Of a DNA stretch of 49,081 bases, positions 1-9,537 are shown one piece after another. Origin of the DNA: an uncultured Bacteroidota bacterium (GTDB lineage Bacteria; Bacteroidota; Bacteroidia; Flavobacteriales; Flavobacteriaceae); the NCBI GenBank assembly GCA_902584445.1, contig CACHZY010000013.1, positions 1-49,081 on the forward strand. Direction: 5' to 3'. Positions within the stretch are counted from its first letter, which is position 1; each line of letters opens with the position of its first letter. The translations under genes were made by a program, and so were the position numbers. The notes below the pieces were generated by a model. The model worked only from the letters and a program-made list of their open reading frames with translations. It searched no databases and was not told the DNA's origin.

Positions 1-81
1 GTTTTTGGAGCAGACATGAAAGTGAGTATGGTTAATGACGGTCCCGTTACAATATTTATTGATTCTAAAAAGCGCGAGTAG
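1..81 (+). CDS. dtd: D-aminoacyl-tRNA deacylase, C-terminal end (partial)
   Basis: The window opens inside a rightward gene; the last 26 codons plus TAG are visible. The peptide reads VFGADMKVSMVNDGPVTIFI and then DSKKRE. The GADM..V.NDGPVT...DS pattern is the C-terminal signature of DTD-type D-aminoacyl-tRNA deacylase, which hydrolyses D-amino acids (and glycine from tRNA-Ala) off mischarged tRNA; the GxPVT motif lines the active site. The call rests on this short stretch only. The gene ends one base before the convergent murB stop codon, so the two share no room for a separate terminator. Confidence 0.75.
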   Translation, partial: VFGADMKVSMVNDGPVTIFIDSKKRE

Positions 82-82
82 T

Positions 83-1093
83 TTAAATGATATTGACTTC
101 AGCGATTAAGTTTATACCAAACTTTTCAGCAACTTTAGATTGAATTTTTTCTGCCAAAGCTTTAATTGCTTTTCCACTGGCGTTACCATAATTGACTAAA
201 ACTAAGGGTTGATTTTCGTGTACTCCAGCATCTCCATTTCTAAAACCTTTAAGTCCAAGGACGTCAATCATCCAGGCAGCGGGGACTTTTATTTTCCCTT
301 TAGAATCTGGATAATATGGCATATTGGTGTATTGTTTTTGTAGTGATTTAAATTGACTAACTGGTATGACGGGATTTTTAAAGAAGCTACCACTATTACC
401 AATTTCCTCAGGATTGGGAAGTTTTTCTGAACGAATGGCCATAACGGCATGAGCAATGTTTTGAATGGTTTTATTTTTTCCTTCCATTTTTTCGTTTAGG
501 CCCTTGTAAGAGTCATTTATTGAATGGGGTGCCTTATTAAGTAATAAGTTCACTGATGTAATGATATACCGCCCTTTTAGCTCGTTTTTAAAAATGGAAC
601 TTCTATATCTAAATTGACAGGCTGCTTTGCTAAAAGTTTTCATTTCTCCATTGCTGACAGAAATAGCTTCACAACTGGAAAAAACGTATTTAAGTTCTGC
701 ACCATAAGCGCCAATATTCTGAATGGGTGCTGCTCCAACACTTCCAGGGATTAAAGCTAGGTTTTCCACACCACCTAAATTATTTTCCAAGCACCAAAGT
801 ACAAATTCGTGCCAGTTCTCTCCTGCGGCTACTTTTACAGTCACTGATTCCTTGTCTTCTCTTATGATTTCAATTCCACGGGATTCAATTCTCAGCGTAA
901 GTCCTTCAAAATCTTGAGTAAGTAAGAGGTTACTGCCACCGCCTATTATAAGGATTTTTTCATCCTTTTTTTGACGAATAATATATTGTAGTTCCTCAGT
1001 AGTTTTTGCGCCTATAAACTGTTTTGATTGGACATTTATTCCGAAAGTGTTGTAGGGTCTTAGGGATAAGTTTTTTTGGAAATTTAGATCCAT
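83..1093 (-). CDS. murB: UDP-N-acetylenolpyruvoylglucosamine reductase MurB
   Basis: MurB makes UDP-N-acetylmuramate from the enolpyruvyl intermediate with NADPH and FAD, the second committed cytoplasmic step of peptidoglycan synthesis. At 336 residues it has the length of the type I (E. coli-like) enzyme. The FAD-binding loop GGGSNLL lies near residues 51-57, the IPGSVGAAPIQNIGAYG segment near 115-131, the Y-loop region FRYRSSIFK near 161-169, and the catalytic serine in GNSGSFFKNP near residue 236. The conserved late glutamate is in AEVNII at the C-terminus. All key residues are present. It starts at an ATG and lies 19 bp downstream of the aminotransferase gene on the same strand, so the two are probably co-transcribed. 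Confidence 0.96.
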   Translation of the reverse strand: MDLNFQKNLSLRPYNTFGINVQSKQFIGAKTTEELQYIIRQKKDEKILIIGGGSNLLLTQDFEGLTLRIESRGIEIIREDKESVTVKVAAGENWHEFVLWCLENNLGGVENLALIPGSVGAAPIQNIGAYGAELKYVFSSCEAISVSNGEMKTFSKAACQFRYRSSIFKNELKGRYIITSVNLLLNKAPHSINDSYKGLNEKMEGKNKTIQNIAHAVMAIRSEKLPNPEEIGNSGSFFKNPVIPVSQFKSLQKQYTNMPYYPDSKGKIKVPAAWMIDVLGLKGFRNGDAGVHENQPLVLVNYGNASGKAIKALAEKIQSKVAEKFGINLIAEVNII

Positions 1094-1112
1094 TCTCTAA
1101 TATATAAATTGC

Positions 1113-2306
1113 CTAGGAATTATTATAGGCGATCAATGCTTTTTCTAAAATTTTAGCAGCACGTATTAGCTTATTAGATTCTAAAACAAAAGCCAACCTA
1201 ACTTGGTTTTTTCCTAATTCTGGGGAGGAATAGAACCCAGCTGCAGGGGCAAGCATAACGGTTTGCCCATCGTCCTGAAAGTCAGTAAGCAGAAATCTAG
1301 AAAAATCTTCAGCACTTTTTACAGGGAGTTTGGCGATACAATAAAACGCACCCATAGGCGAAGAAACTTTAACATCCTTAATTTTTTCAAGGGCTTCAAT
1401 GGTAACTTTTCTACGAATGGTATATTCTTTTTTGACCGCCTCTAAGTAGGAGTTTGGAGCAGTAATAGCCGCTTCACTTGCCATTAAAGCAAGGGCAGGA
1501 GGAGATAACCTAAGATGTGCAAATTTTAAGGCAGTTGACATAAATCGCTTATTTTTTGAAATCATGCAGCCTACCCTAGCTCCGCAAAGACTGTATCGCT
1601 TAGATACAGAATCAATCATAACCGCGTGTTGACTCCCTTTTTTATTTTGAAGTACAGAGTAATGAGACGAATTAGTGTAAATAAATTCTCGATAAACCTC
1701 ATCAACAATGATAAAAATATCTTTTTCTACTGCCAAGTCTAATAGAGCATTTATTTCGATTTCAGTGTATAGATACCCAGTAGGGTTACTAGGATTACAA
1801 ATGAGTATTGCTCTGGTTTTATTGGTTATCTTTTTTTTTAAATCCTCCACTTGAGGCAACTCAAATTTATTGTCAAAATGAGAGACTACTGGAATTACCT
1901 CCACACTTGAGGATGCGGCAAAGCCATTGTAATTGGCGTAAAATGGTTCTGGTATAATAATTTCATCGCCTGCATCACAAATTACATTTAGGGTAAACGA
2001 AAGTGCCTCACTTGCACCTGTCGTGACCATAATATCATTTGGATCAACAGCGATATCATGTTGCTCATAATATGCACAAAGTTTCTTACGGTATGATAAT
2101 GAGCCTTGAGATGATCCATAAGGAAGGAGTTTAAAATCGTGATGACGAATAATATCCATAGCCTCAGCAGGTGCTTCGATATCAGGCTGTCCAATATTAA
2201 GGTGTAATATTTCTACTCCTCTTGACTTTGCTTGATCTGCATGAGCTACTAATTTCCTTATGGGAGAGGAAGGCAGTTCTTTTGCTTTCTTAGATATTTT
2301 TGGCAT
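1113..2306 (-). CDS. PLP-dependent class I/II aminotransferase
   Basis: A fold-type I aminotransferase of 397 residues. The substrate-binding NPSNPTGYLYT, the PLP-pairing VDEVYREF and the Schiff-base lysine in DSVSKRYSLCGARVG are all visible, followed by the late arginine in GKNQVRLAF that usually binds the substrate carboxylate. It most resembles aspartate/aromatic aminotransferases of the AspC-PatA type; the exact substrate cannot be read from the sequence. The frame stays open further upstream, but the peptide there (ILRGFFLNICNHKIE) does not look like the family, and MPKISKKAKEL is the natural N-terminus, so the ATG at 2306 is chosen. It is followed closely by murB. Confidence 0.88.
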   Translation of the reverse strand: MPKISKKAKELPSSPIRKLVAHADQAKSRGVEILHLNIGQPDIEAPAEAMDIIRHHDFKLLPYGSSQGSLSYRKKLCAYYEQHDIAVDPNDIMVTTGASEALSFTLNVICDAGDEIIIPEPFYANYNGFAASSSVEVIPVVSHFDNKFELPQVEDLKKKITNKTRAILICNPSNPTGYLYTEIEINALLDLAVEKDIFIIVDEVYREFIYTNSSHYSVLQNKKGSQHAVMIDSVSKRYSLCGARVGCMISKNKRFMSTALKFAHLRLSPPALALMASEAAITAPNSYLEAVKKEYTIRRKVTIEALEKIKDVKVSSPMGAFYCIAKLPVKSAEDFSRFLLTDFQDDGQTVMLAPAAGFYSSPELGKNQVRLAFVLESNKLIRAAKILEKALIAYNNS

Positions 2307-2400
2307 CTCTATTTTGTGATTACAAATATTCAAAAAAAAACCCCTTAAAATCAATCCTTGGATAGAAATTATGAGTGAGTCTAATTTTTAAATGAATAAT

Positions 2401-2790
2401 TTAGTTGGCCAATACGTTTCCTTTGATCTTTAAGGCAATTATTGCAGCATCAGCTACATTGGTGTTAATGGTTATAGTTTTTCTAAACACACCTAAGCGG
2501 TTTGTATCATATTTGACTTGTATTTCACCTTTTTCTCCAGGAGCGATTGGTCCTTTAGGCTTTTTTGGGATTGTACAACCACAACTGGATTTTACACCTT
2601 GGATTTCAATTGGTGCATCACCGATATTTTCAAATATAAATGTACGGACACCATCGCTGCCTTTTAAAATTTCTCCGTAGTCTATAGTATCGGTTTCAAA
2701 ACTGATTAACGCTCCTTTTCCCTGAGCAATTATCGAAAGGGGGGTTAAAAGAAAAAGGATAAGTAGTGCAAATCGTTTCATGTTTTCCAT
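2401..2790 (-). CDS. Secreted DUF1573 domain protein
   Basis: A 129-residue protein with an N-terminal signal peptide (KRFALLILFLLTPLSIIAQG) and one DUF1573 domain, an immunoglobulin-like beta sandwich common in Bacteroidota envelopes. The hallmark ENIGDAPIEI and SSCGCTIP segments are present, followed by PIAPGEKGEIQVKYD and a TITINTN strand. The CGC pair is typical of the family; no enzymatic role is established. A second in-frame ATG three codons in (2781) could be the true start and gives a tidier signal peptide. It is divergent from valS across 111 bp and 94 bp upstream of the aminotransferase start. Confidence 0.85.
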   Translation of the reverse strand: MENMKRFALLILFLLTPLSIIAQGKGALISFETDTIDYGEILKGSDGVRTFIFENIGDAPIEIQGVKSSCGCTIPKKPKGPIAPGEKGEIQVKYDTNRLGVFRKTITINTNVADAAIIALKIKGNVLAN

Positions 2791-2866
2791 TATTTATTAT
2801 TATAAATTTACAATTTTAATGTCAAAAGCAAAATTCATACATCTTTTATAATATCAAAAGGTATGT

Positions 2867-2874
2867 TACTTTTG
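2867..2874 (+). promoter_or_regulatory. -7 promoter element for valS
   Basis: TACTTTTG matches the Bacteroidota -7 consensus TAnnTTTG exactly and ends 27 bases before the valS ATG. No clear -33 TTG is visible at the expected distance, so this is a partial match. Confidence 0.5.
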
Positions 2875-2901
2875 TTAAGCAATTAAGCATTTAGAGAACT
2901 A

Positions 2902-5523
2902 ATGGATATTCTGCCGAAGTTTGTTTCAAAAAACATTGAAAAGAAGTGGTATGCTTATTGGATGGAAAATGAATTTTTTAGTTCTACTCCTGATGAAAGA
3001 GACCCTTACACCATAGTAATTCCTCCTCCAAATGTAACGGGAGTACTTCATATGGGACACATGTTAAACAATACCCTTCAGGACATCATTATTCGTCGCG
3101 CAAGAATGCAAGGCTATAATGCATGTTGGGTTCCTGGGACTGACCACGCCTCTATTGCTACTGAGGCCAAGGTTGTTTCCAAATTAAAAGAACAAGGCAT
3201 TGAAAAGTCAGATTTATCGAGAGAAGAATTTCTCAAACATGCCTGGGATTGGACTCATAAATACGGTGGCGTTATTCTCGAACAGCTAAAAAAACTAGGC
3301 TGTTCTTGCGATTGGAATCGAACTAAATTCACATTGGATGAACAGATGTCGGCCGCTGTTATATCTACTTTTATAAAACTCTTCGACAAAGGATTGATTT
3401 ACAGGGGTTTTCGGATGGTCAACTGGGACCCGGTGGCAAAAACAACCTTATCAGATGAGGAGGTAATATACCAGGAGCGTGAAGGGCAATTATATCACAT
3501 TGCCTATCGAGTCATGAATAGTGAGGAAAAAGTTGTCATTGCAACCACTAGGCCAGAAACCCTTTTTGGAGATACAGCTGTTTGTGTTAACCCTCATGAT
3601 GAGCGTTTTTCACATTTAAAAGATAAAAAACTAATTGTTCCAATATCCAAAAGGAAGATTCCCATCATCATGGATGAATATGTGGATATGGAATTTGGAA
3701 CAGGATGCCTTAAAGTTACGCCTGCTCATGACATTAATGATAAAATGTTAGGGGAAAAACATGACTTGGCTATAATTAATATTTTTAATGAAGATGCCAC
3801 ACTAAATCATTATTGCCTCTCATTTGAAGGTTTGGACAGATTTATAGCACGTAAAAAAATAGCCAAAGCACTTGAAGAATCTGGGGAATTGTTAAAAAAA
3901 GAAAATTACAGTCATAAAATAGGGACCTCAGAGCGCACCAAAGCCATTATAGAACCTAGGTTATCAGATCAATGGTTTTTAAAAATGGAAGATTTGGCTA
4001 AACCCGCCATCGATGCAGTTTTGAAAAGTAATAATATTCGATTGGTTCCTGAAAAGTTTAAAAATACTTACCGTAATTGGATGGAGAATATTCGCGATTG
4101 GAATATTTCACGACAGTTGTGGTGGGGTCAACAAATACCTGCCTATTATTATGGTAATGATAAGTCGGAATTTGTCGTCGCTAAAGATATTGAAAGTGCT
4201 CTTGATAAGGCCAAAGAGGTTACAGGTAATCAATATTTAAATCAATCAGATTTGCGCCAAGATGAGGATGTACTGGATACCTGGTTTTCCTCATGGTTGT
4301 GGCCAATATCTGTGTTTAACGGTGTGCTAGAACCCGATAACCTCGAGATTAATTATTATTACCCTACGCAAGACTTGATTACTGGACCGGATATTTTATT
4401 TTTTTGGGTGGCGCGCATGATAATATCAGGATATGAACTCAGGGACCAGCATCCATTTTCCAATGTTTACTTAACAGGTCTAGTGCGCGACAAACAAGGT
4501 AGAAAAATGTCCAAACAGTTGGGTAATTCTCCCGATGCATTAGCTTTAATTGATCATTATGGTGCTGATGCTGTGAGGGTTGGATTGATGCTCAGCTCTG
4601 CTGCAGGAAATGATCTCTTATTTGATGAAAGTCTTTGTCAACAGGGAAAGAATTTTTCCAATAAAATTTGGAATGCTTACCGATTGATAGATGGGTTTGA
4701 AGTAGTTGAGACACAAACAATTCCCACTTTGAATGCTTCAGCAATTAAATGGTATCAGTCGATGTTTGCTCAAACTCTGATAAAAGTTGAAGATCATTTC
4801 AGTAAATATCGTATTTCTGATGCTTTGATGACACTTTACAAATTAATTTGGGATGATTTTTGCTCATGGTTTTTAGAAATGATTAAACCGAGTTATGGTC
4901 AACCGATTGACATTGGAACATTAATTGCTGTCAAGTCCCTATTTGAGAATAACTTAAAGTTATTGCATCCCTTTATGCCTTTTATAACCGAGGAGCTATG
5001 GCATTTTATAAAAAAAAGAAAAAAGAAAGATTCTTTGATTATTTCCTCTTGGCCAAAGGATCAAGAAGTAGATGAGCAGTTGATTAAAGACTTTGATATG
5101 GTCAAGCAGATAATAGCTGGGATTAGAAAATTCAGGAAAGAAAAAAATATTAAACATAAAGAACAACTTGTGCTAATTACCGAGGGAGCAGTTCCCTATG
5201 TTGAGGTCATTCAAAAATTGGGTCAAATCCAAAAGGTTGAAAGGTTGTCTCCTGCAAATAATCAGACTTTAGGATCATTCCGTGTGGGCCAATCAGATTA
5301 CTTTATTCCAATTAGCAAGAAAGTTGATCCAAAAGAAGAACAAAAAAAATTAAAGCAAGAGCTGGAATATGTTAAAGGGTTTTTAAAGTCAGTAGAAAAA
5401 AAGTTATCTAATGATCTCTTTGTTTCCAATGCACCTGATAAGGTAATTGAATTAGAGCGGAAAAAAGCAGGTGATGCGCATCAGAAAATAGCCCTACTAA
5501 CAAAGCGTTTAGGTCAATTATAA
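2902..5523 (+). CDS. valS: Valine--tRNA ligase
   Basis: ValRS charges tRNA-Val with valine and edits threonine. The 873 residues match the family length. The class Ia HIGH motif appears as HMGH at residues 50-53 within PPPNVTGVLHMGH, and the KMSKS loop as KMSKQ near residue 535 (GRKMSKQLGNS). The CP1 editing domain (TTRPETLFGDTAV, GTGCLKVTPAHD) and the zinc/anticodon parts follow, and the last 70 or so residues form the lysine-rich coiled-coil arm typical of ValRS. The last 10 bases overlap the convergent psd gene. A tRNA-Val gene lies elsewhere in the same window at 23835. Confidence 0.98.
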   Translation: MDILPKFVSKNIEKKWYAYWMENEFFSSTPDERDPYTIVIPPPNVTGVLHMGHMLNNTLQDIIIRRARMQGYNACWVPGTDHASIATEAKVVSKLKEQGIEKSDLSREEFLKHAWDWTHKYGGVILEQLKKLGCSCDWNRTKFTLDEQMSAAVISTFIKLFDKGLIYRGFRMVNWDPVAKTTLSDEEVIYQEREGQLYHIAYRVMNSEEKVVIATTRPETLFGDTAVCVNPHDERFSHLKDKKLIVPISKRKIPIIMDEYVDMEFGTGCLKVTPAHDINDKMLGEKHDLAIINIFNEDATLNHYCLSFEGLDRFIARKKIAKALEESGELLKKENYSHKIGTSERTKAIIEPRLSDQWFLKMEDLAKPAIDAVLKSNNIRLVPEKFKNTYRNWMENIRDWNISRQLWWGQQIPAYYYGNDKSEFVVAKDIESALDKAKEVTGNQYLNQSDLRQDEDVLDTWFSSWLWPISVFNGVLEPDNLEINYYYPTQDLITGPDILFFWVARMIISGYELRDQHPFSNVYLTGLVRDKQGRKMSKQLGNSPDALALIDHYGADAVRVGLMLSSAAGNDLLFDESLCQQGKNFSNKIWNAYRLIDGFEVVETQTIPTLNASAIKWYQSMFAQTLIKVEDHFSKYRISDALMTLYKLIWDDFCSWFLEMIKPSYGQPIDIGTLIAVKSLFENNLKLLHPFMPFITEELWHFIKKRKKKDSLIISSWPKDQEVDEQLIKDFDMVKQIIAGIRKFRKEKNIKHKEQLVLITEGAVPYVEVIQKLGQIQKVERLSPANNQTLGSFRVGQSDYFIPISKKVDPKEEQKKLKQELEYVKGFLKSVEKKLSNDLFVSNAPDKVIELERKKAGDAHQKIALLTKRLGQL

Positions 5524-6176
5524 TTATTAAATGCCGCAATTTTATCTACACCTCCTTTTACGACTTGGTCTATAGCTACATTTATTTTGGAGCCAATAGG
5601 TAATAAAACGTCCACTCTTGAGCCGAATTTTATGAATCCAGCGTCACTTCCTTGAATGACCTTTTCACCGACTTTAGCATAGTTAACAATCCTTCTTGCG
5701 ACTGCACCGGCAATTTGACGGTAAAGAATTTTTCCTACAGTCTTATTTTCGACTACTACGGTTGTTCGTTCATTTAATTCAGAAGACTTAGGATGCCACG
5801 CAACGAGGTATTTTCCAGGATGGTACTTGCTAAAAACCACTTCTCCACTTATTACATATCTGGTCACATGAACATTAATAGGTGACATGAAAATTGATAC
5901 TTGTAAACGCTTATCATTAAAATACTCTTTTTCAAAAATTTCTTCAATAACGACAACTTTTCCATCTACAGGCGAAATGATATGATGTTTATTTAGGACC
6001 GTTTCCCGTTTTGGATTTCTAAAAAACTGAAGTACCAAAACAAATAATATTATTGCAATAAGTTGAATCATTTTTATAATCCAGTCATTTCCCATAATAT
6101 GTTCAACACTTAATACAATTGTAACTGTGATTAGAAGAGCACTTAAGATTATTTTATAACCCTCTTTATGAAACAT
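5514..6176 (-). CDS. psd: Phosphatidylserine decarboxylase family protein
   Basis: This enzyme converts phosphatidylserine to phosphatidylethanolamine at the inner membrane. At 220 residues it is the short (archaetidylserine decarboxylase-like) type usual in Bacteroidota. Two N-terminal hydrophobic stretches are followed by SPVDGKVV, FMSPINVHVTR and the self-cleavage site in KFGSRVDVLLP, where the Gly-Ser bond breaks and the serine becomes the pyruvoyl group. It overlaps the upstream cdsA by 11 bases and is the last gene of the rsfS-ftsH-LUD-cdsA-psd unit, so CDP-diacylglycerol production and its later use in phosphatidylethanolamine synthesis are coupled. Its tail overlaps valS by 10 bases. 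Confidence 0.93.
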   Translation of the reverse strand: MFHKEGYKIILSALLITVTIVLSVEHIMGNDWIIKMIQLIAIILFVLVLQFFRNPKRETVLNKHHIISPVDGKVVVIEEIFEKEYFNDKRLQVSIFMSPINVHVTRYVISGEVVFSKYHPGKYLVAWHPKSSELNERTTVVVENKTVGKILYRQIAGAVARRIVNYAKVGEKVIQGSDAGFIKFGSRVDVLLPIGSKINVAIDQVVKGGVDKIAAFNNYN

Positions 6177-6969
6177 AATGATTTAATTTTATTAGAAAAT
6201 ACACCCATGGTGCACTAAAAATTACACTATCCATACGATCAAAAAACCCCCCATGACCAGGTATGAAGGATCCACTATCTTTTACATCAGCGTAGCGTTT
6301 AAATTTAGATTGTACAAGATCTCCCAAAGTTGAAAGGATAGCAATTAAAACTCCAAGAAGAATGTAAAAATTTAATGAAAAAAAAGCTTTAGAGTAATAA
6401 AAAATACTAGCTGCAATAATTGTAAATAATAATCCTCCTAGAAATCCTTCCCATGTTTTTTTTGGAGAAATAGATTTAAAAAGAGGTCTTTTACCAATTT
6501 TTTTTCCAATTAAGAATGCAAAGGAGTTATTAACCCAAACAAGCATGAAGAATAAAAATACTTCCATAGGATTGTAATTTTCTGCAGTCCCTGCTAGCGC
6601 AATTATAAAAAAACAGCCCAGGGCAATATATATGCTACTTAAAATACTTTTAGTAATATATCTAAATTTGATTTTTTTATTATTAAATAGTTTATACAAT
6701 AAAAAAAAGTGAGAAGTGAAGTTTGCTATTAAAAGAAGGATAAGATAGGAATAATCGATATGAGATTTATAAAAATTATAAACCAAAAGTAGGAGTAATG
6801 CAATAGCGAAATAACTTTTATAATTTATTAGACTTTGGAACTCAATTAAGGCAAGTATTGAGAAAATCATAAGAACTATTGAAAAAGTTATTTGATTGTT
6901 AAAGAGACTAATAAGTATAAATGTAGCATATAAAACACCTGATATGCTCCTAATATAAATTTCTCTCAT
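6166..6969 (-). CDS. cdsA: Phosphatidate cytidylyltransferase CdsA
   Basis: An integral inner-membrane enzyme that makes CDP-diacylglycerol from CTP and phosphatidic acid. The 267 residues form about seven to eight hydrophobic segments. The family signature near the C-terminus is complete: SPKKTWEGFLGG, then STLGDLVQSKFKR, then DSGSFIPGHGGFFDRMDS, carrying the acidic metal-binding residues. It starts three bases after the LUD gene stop and overlaps psd by 11 bases, which fits translational coupling within one operon. Confidence 0.96.
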   Translation of the reverse strand: MREIYIRSISGVLYATFILISLFNNQITFSIVLMIFSILALIEFQSLINYKSYFAIALLLLLVYNFYKSHIDYSYLILLLIANFTSHFFLLYKLFNNKKIKFRYITKSILSSIYIALGCFFIIALAGTAENYNPMEVFLFFMLVWVNNSFAFLIGKKIGKRPLFKSISPKKTWEGFLGGLLFTIIAASIFYYSKAFFSLNFYILLGVLIAILSTLGDLVQSKFKRYADVKDSGSFIPGHGGFFDRMDSVIFSAPWVYFLIKLNHYVS

Positions 6970-6972
6970 GAC

Positions 6973-7566
6973 CTAACTCTCTTGAAGCAATAAATATAGG
7001 CTTTTAGCGCTATTACCATATGATAAAAAATCTTTTTCGTCAGTTGAATTTTTCACATTTAAAGTTGTAATATTAGAGGGGAGCCTATTTGAGTATTTAT
7101 TTTTAAGATTCGTCATTCCTTCACTTACGTCATTAACAAAGTTGTCTAGTCCTGAATAAACTATTATATATGGAGGTAGATTATCTAATTTAAAATTTTT
7201 TAGTTGGTTATTACATATAAGGATTGAACCCTTATTAGCAATCAAGTATTCGCAACTGATTAAAAAAACCTTAAACTCATCTGTATCAATATTAATGGGT
7301 TCGCAATTAATATGAAATCTTTCAGCCAAGTTTTCATCAAAACAAAGAACGTCTTCATTTTTCCAATGGTTTTCTTCAAGTATTAATTTGAAGTAATGAT
7401 CTGAACTTTTACTATCTTCACTGTAAATAAACTTTCCGCCTTTTTGGGTGAAAAGCTTTGCAAATATAATTTCTACTTCGTCTTTTTTTTTCGGAAGATA
7501 AGGACTGTCTCCGGATAATTTACTGGTTCTAGTTTTAGCGCCAAATAATTTACTCCAAAAACCCAC
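6973..7566 (-). CDS. LUD domain protein (LutC/YkgG-like)
   Basis: A 197-residue protein whose CEYLIANKGSILICN segment and later PSNITTLNVKNS region match the LUD (lactate utilisation, DUF162) fold, related to LutC. In other bacteria LutC works with LutA and LutB in lactate oxidation, but neither partner is nearby; here the gene sits between ftsH and cdsA, a position I recall as common in Flavobacteriia, so a housekeeping or membrane-linked role is more likely than lactate use (inference). It begins with GTG, only six bases after the ftsH stop, giving the N-terminus MGFWSKLFGAKT. Function is not established. Confidence 0.72.
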   Translation of the reverse strand: MGFWSKLFGAKTRTSKLSGDSPYLPKKKDEVEIIFAKLFTQKGGKFIYSEDSKSSDHYFKLILEENHWKNEDVLCFDENLAERFHINCEPINIDTDEFKVFLISCEYLIANKGSILICNNQLKNFKLDNLPPYIIVYSGLDNFVNDVSEGMTNLKNKYSNRLPSNITTLNVKNSTDEKDFLSYGNSAKSLYLLLQES

Positions 7567-7572
7567 AATAGA

Positions 7573-9531
7573 TTAGTTAATGGCAACCTTTATGTCTTTG
7601 CCATCTAAATCTATTTCCTTATTCTTTTTTTCAAAAGGTCTTTCACCCAAAATATTGAATAAGTCATCTTTAAAAATGACCTCTTTTTCAAGAAGTCTCT
7701 CGGCAAGTTGCTTTAATTTACTTTTATTTTTCTTTAAAATATCACATGCTCTATTGTATTGAAATTCAATGATATCAGAAATTTCTTTATCAATTACTTG
7801 AGCAGTTTTTTCTGAGTAAGGTTTGGTAAAGCTGTTTTCCATCTGACCAGAGGAGTCATAATAAGTTATATTACCAAGTGTATCGTTAAGACCATATACA
7901 GATACCATTGCTCTGGCTTGTTGAGTTACTTTCTCCAAATCGCTTAAAGCACCAGTACTAATCTTATTAAATATTATTTTCTCAGCAGCTCTACCCCCAA
8001 GTGCTGCGCACATTTCATCTAACATCTGTTCAGTTCTGACGATCATTCTTTCTTCAGGAAGATACCATGCTGCTCCAAGGGATTGACCTCTTGGAACGAT
8101 TGTTACTTTAACTAGTGGGGCAGCATGTTCCAACAACCAACTAACCAAAGCATGGCCAGCTTCATGGAAGGCAATAGTTTTCTTTTCTTCCACAGTAACA
8201 ATTTTATTTTTCTTTTCTAATCCACCTATAATACGATCAACAGCATCAAGGAAATCTTGTTTTCCAACAGATTTTCTGTTTTTTCTTGCAGCAATTAGTG
8301 CAGCTTCATTGCATACATTAGCGATATCAGCTCCAGAGAAACCAGGGGTTTGTTTTGCTAAGAACTCTACGTCAAGAGTTTTAATAGTCTTTAATGGTTT
8401 GAGGTGAACCTTAAATATTTCCTGTCTTTCATTAAGATCAGGTAAATCAACATAAATTTGACGGTCAAATCGGCCTGCTCGCATTAGTGCTTTATCTAAA
8501 ACATCAGCCCGATTAGTTGCTGCCACTACAATTACATTTGTGTCAGTTCCAAACCCATCCATTTCAGTTAAAAGCTGATTTAGAGTATTTTCTCTTTCAT
8601 CGTTAGAACCTGTAAAGTTACTTTTCCCCCTAGCTCTTCCTATAGCATCTATTTCATCTATAAAAATTATAGAGGGAGATTTATCTTTCGCTTGTTTGAA
8701 TAAATCTCTTACTCTTGATGCACCAACTCCTACAAACATTTCAACAAAGTCTGAACCAGACAAGGAGAAGAATGGAACTTTAGCTTCTCCAGCAACAGCT
8801 TTAGCGAGCAATGTTTTTCCAGTGCCAGGGGATCCTACAAGTAGTGCGCCTTTAGGTATTTTACCACCTAAAATGGTATATTTTTTTGGGTTTTTAAGGA
8901 AATCAACAATTTCTTGTATCTCCTCTTTTGCACCCTCTAAACCAGCGACGTCTTTAAAAGTAGTTTTTACCTCAGTGTTTTGGTCAAATAATTTAGCTTT
9001 AGATTTTCCAATATTAAAAATTTGTCCCCCCGGTCCACCTGCTCCACCCCCTGACATTCTTCTCATTAGGAAAAACCATACCCCAATAATAATTATTATG
9101 GGTAGAAAGCCAAGAATAACATCCATCCAACGATTTTCTACAGTCATAAACTCGTATCTGAATTGAATTCCCTTGTCTTGAGCTTCTTCAAGCTTCCTTT
9201 GAAACAATTCTAAATTACCAACTTCAAATTCATAATGAGGGCCAGAGGTGTTTTCTTGGCCTAAAATATTTTTGGACTTCACATTTTGATGAATACTTTT
9301 CTCTAGGCCGTTCTTATTCAGAGATACTCTTGCTAATTTCTGATTAATTACCTTTACCTCCGAAATATCTCCTTCATTTAAAAATCTTTCGAAATCAGAA
9401 ATATTGGTTTTATTTAAAGCTTGCCAATTATTATCTCCTCCAAACATACTCATTGCAAGTAGAACAGTTATAATAATTCCGTAAACCCAGTATGGGTTAA
9501 ACTTTGACTTATTTTCTTTATCCTGTTTCAT
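7573..9531 (-). CDS. ftsH: ATP-dependent zinc metalloprotease FtsH
   Basis: FtsH is a hexameric inner-membrane AAA+ protease that degrades misassembled membrane proteins and selected soluble regulators. The 652 residues show two transmembrane helices (near residues 16-32 and 135-155) flanking a periplasmic domain, a Gly-rich linker (GGGAGGPGG), Walker A GSPGTGKT, Walker [12 protein letters not shown], the second region of homology with RAGRFDRQI, and the zinc site HEAGH. All catalytic features are intact. A TTG two codons earlier is possible, but the ATG at 9531 gives the natural [11 protein letters not shown] start. It follows rsfS by six bases and precedes the LUD gene by six. Confidence 0.98.
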   Translation of the reverse strand: MKQDKENKSKFNPYWVYGIIITVLLAMSMFGGDNNWQALNKTNISDFERFLNEGDISEVKVINQKLARVSLNKNGLEKSIHQNVKSKNILGQENTSGPHYEFEVGNLELFQRKLEEAQDKGIQFRYEFMTVENRWMDVILGFLPIIIIIGVWFFLMRRMSGGGAGGPGGQIFNIGKSKAKLFDQNTEVKTTFKDVAGLEGAKEEIQEIVDFLKNPKKYTILGGKIPKGALLVGSPGTGKTLLAKAVAGEAKVPFFSLSGSDFVEMFVGVGASRVRDLFKQAKDKSPSIIFIDEIDAIGRARGKSNFTGSNDERENTLNQLLTEMDGFGTDTNVIVVAATNRADVLDKALMRAGRFDRQIYVDLPDLNERQEIFKVHLKPLKTIKTLDVEFLAKQTPGFSGADIANVCNEAALIAARKNRKSVGKQDFLDAVDRIIGGLEKKNKIVTVEEKKTIAFHEAGHALVSWLLEHAAPLVKVTIVPRGQSLGAAWYLPEERMIVRTEQMLDEMCAALGGRAAEKIIFNKISTGALSDLEKVTQQARAMVSVYGLNDTLGNITYYDSSGQMENSFTKPYSEKTAQVIDKEISDIIEFQYNRACDILKKNKSKLKQLAERLLEKEVIFKDDLFNILGERPFEKKNKEIDLDGKDIKVAIN

Positions 9532-9537
9532 ATTCAA

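Noticed and set aside
4504-4518. KMSKQ instead of KMSKS in ValRS
   Set aside because: The two lysines and the fold context are kept, and the last position varies among ValRS enzymes; there is no sign of lost activity.
8696-9166. A 156-codon plus-strand frame inside ftsH
   Set aside because: It is antisense to the conserved AAA+ region of ftsH, has no recognisable domain, and its proline/serine-rich composition is what the complement of that region yields.
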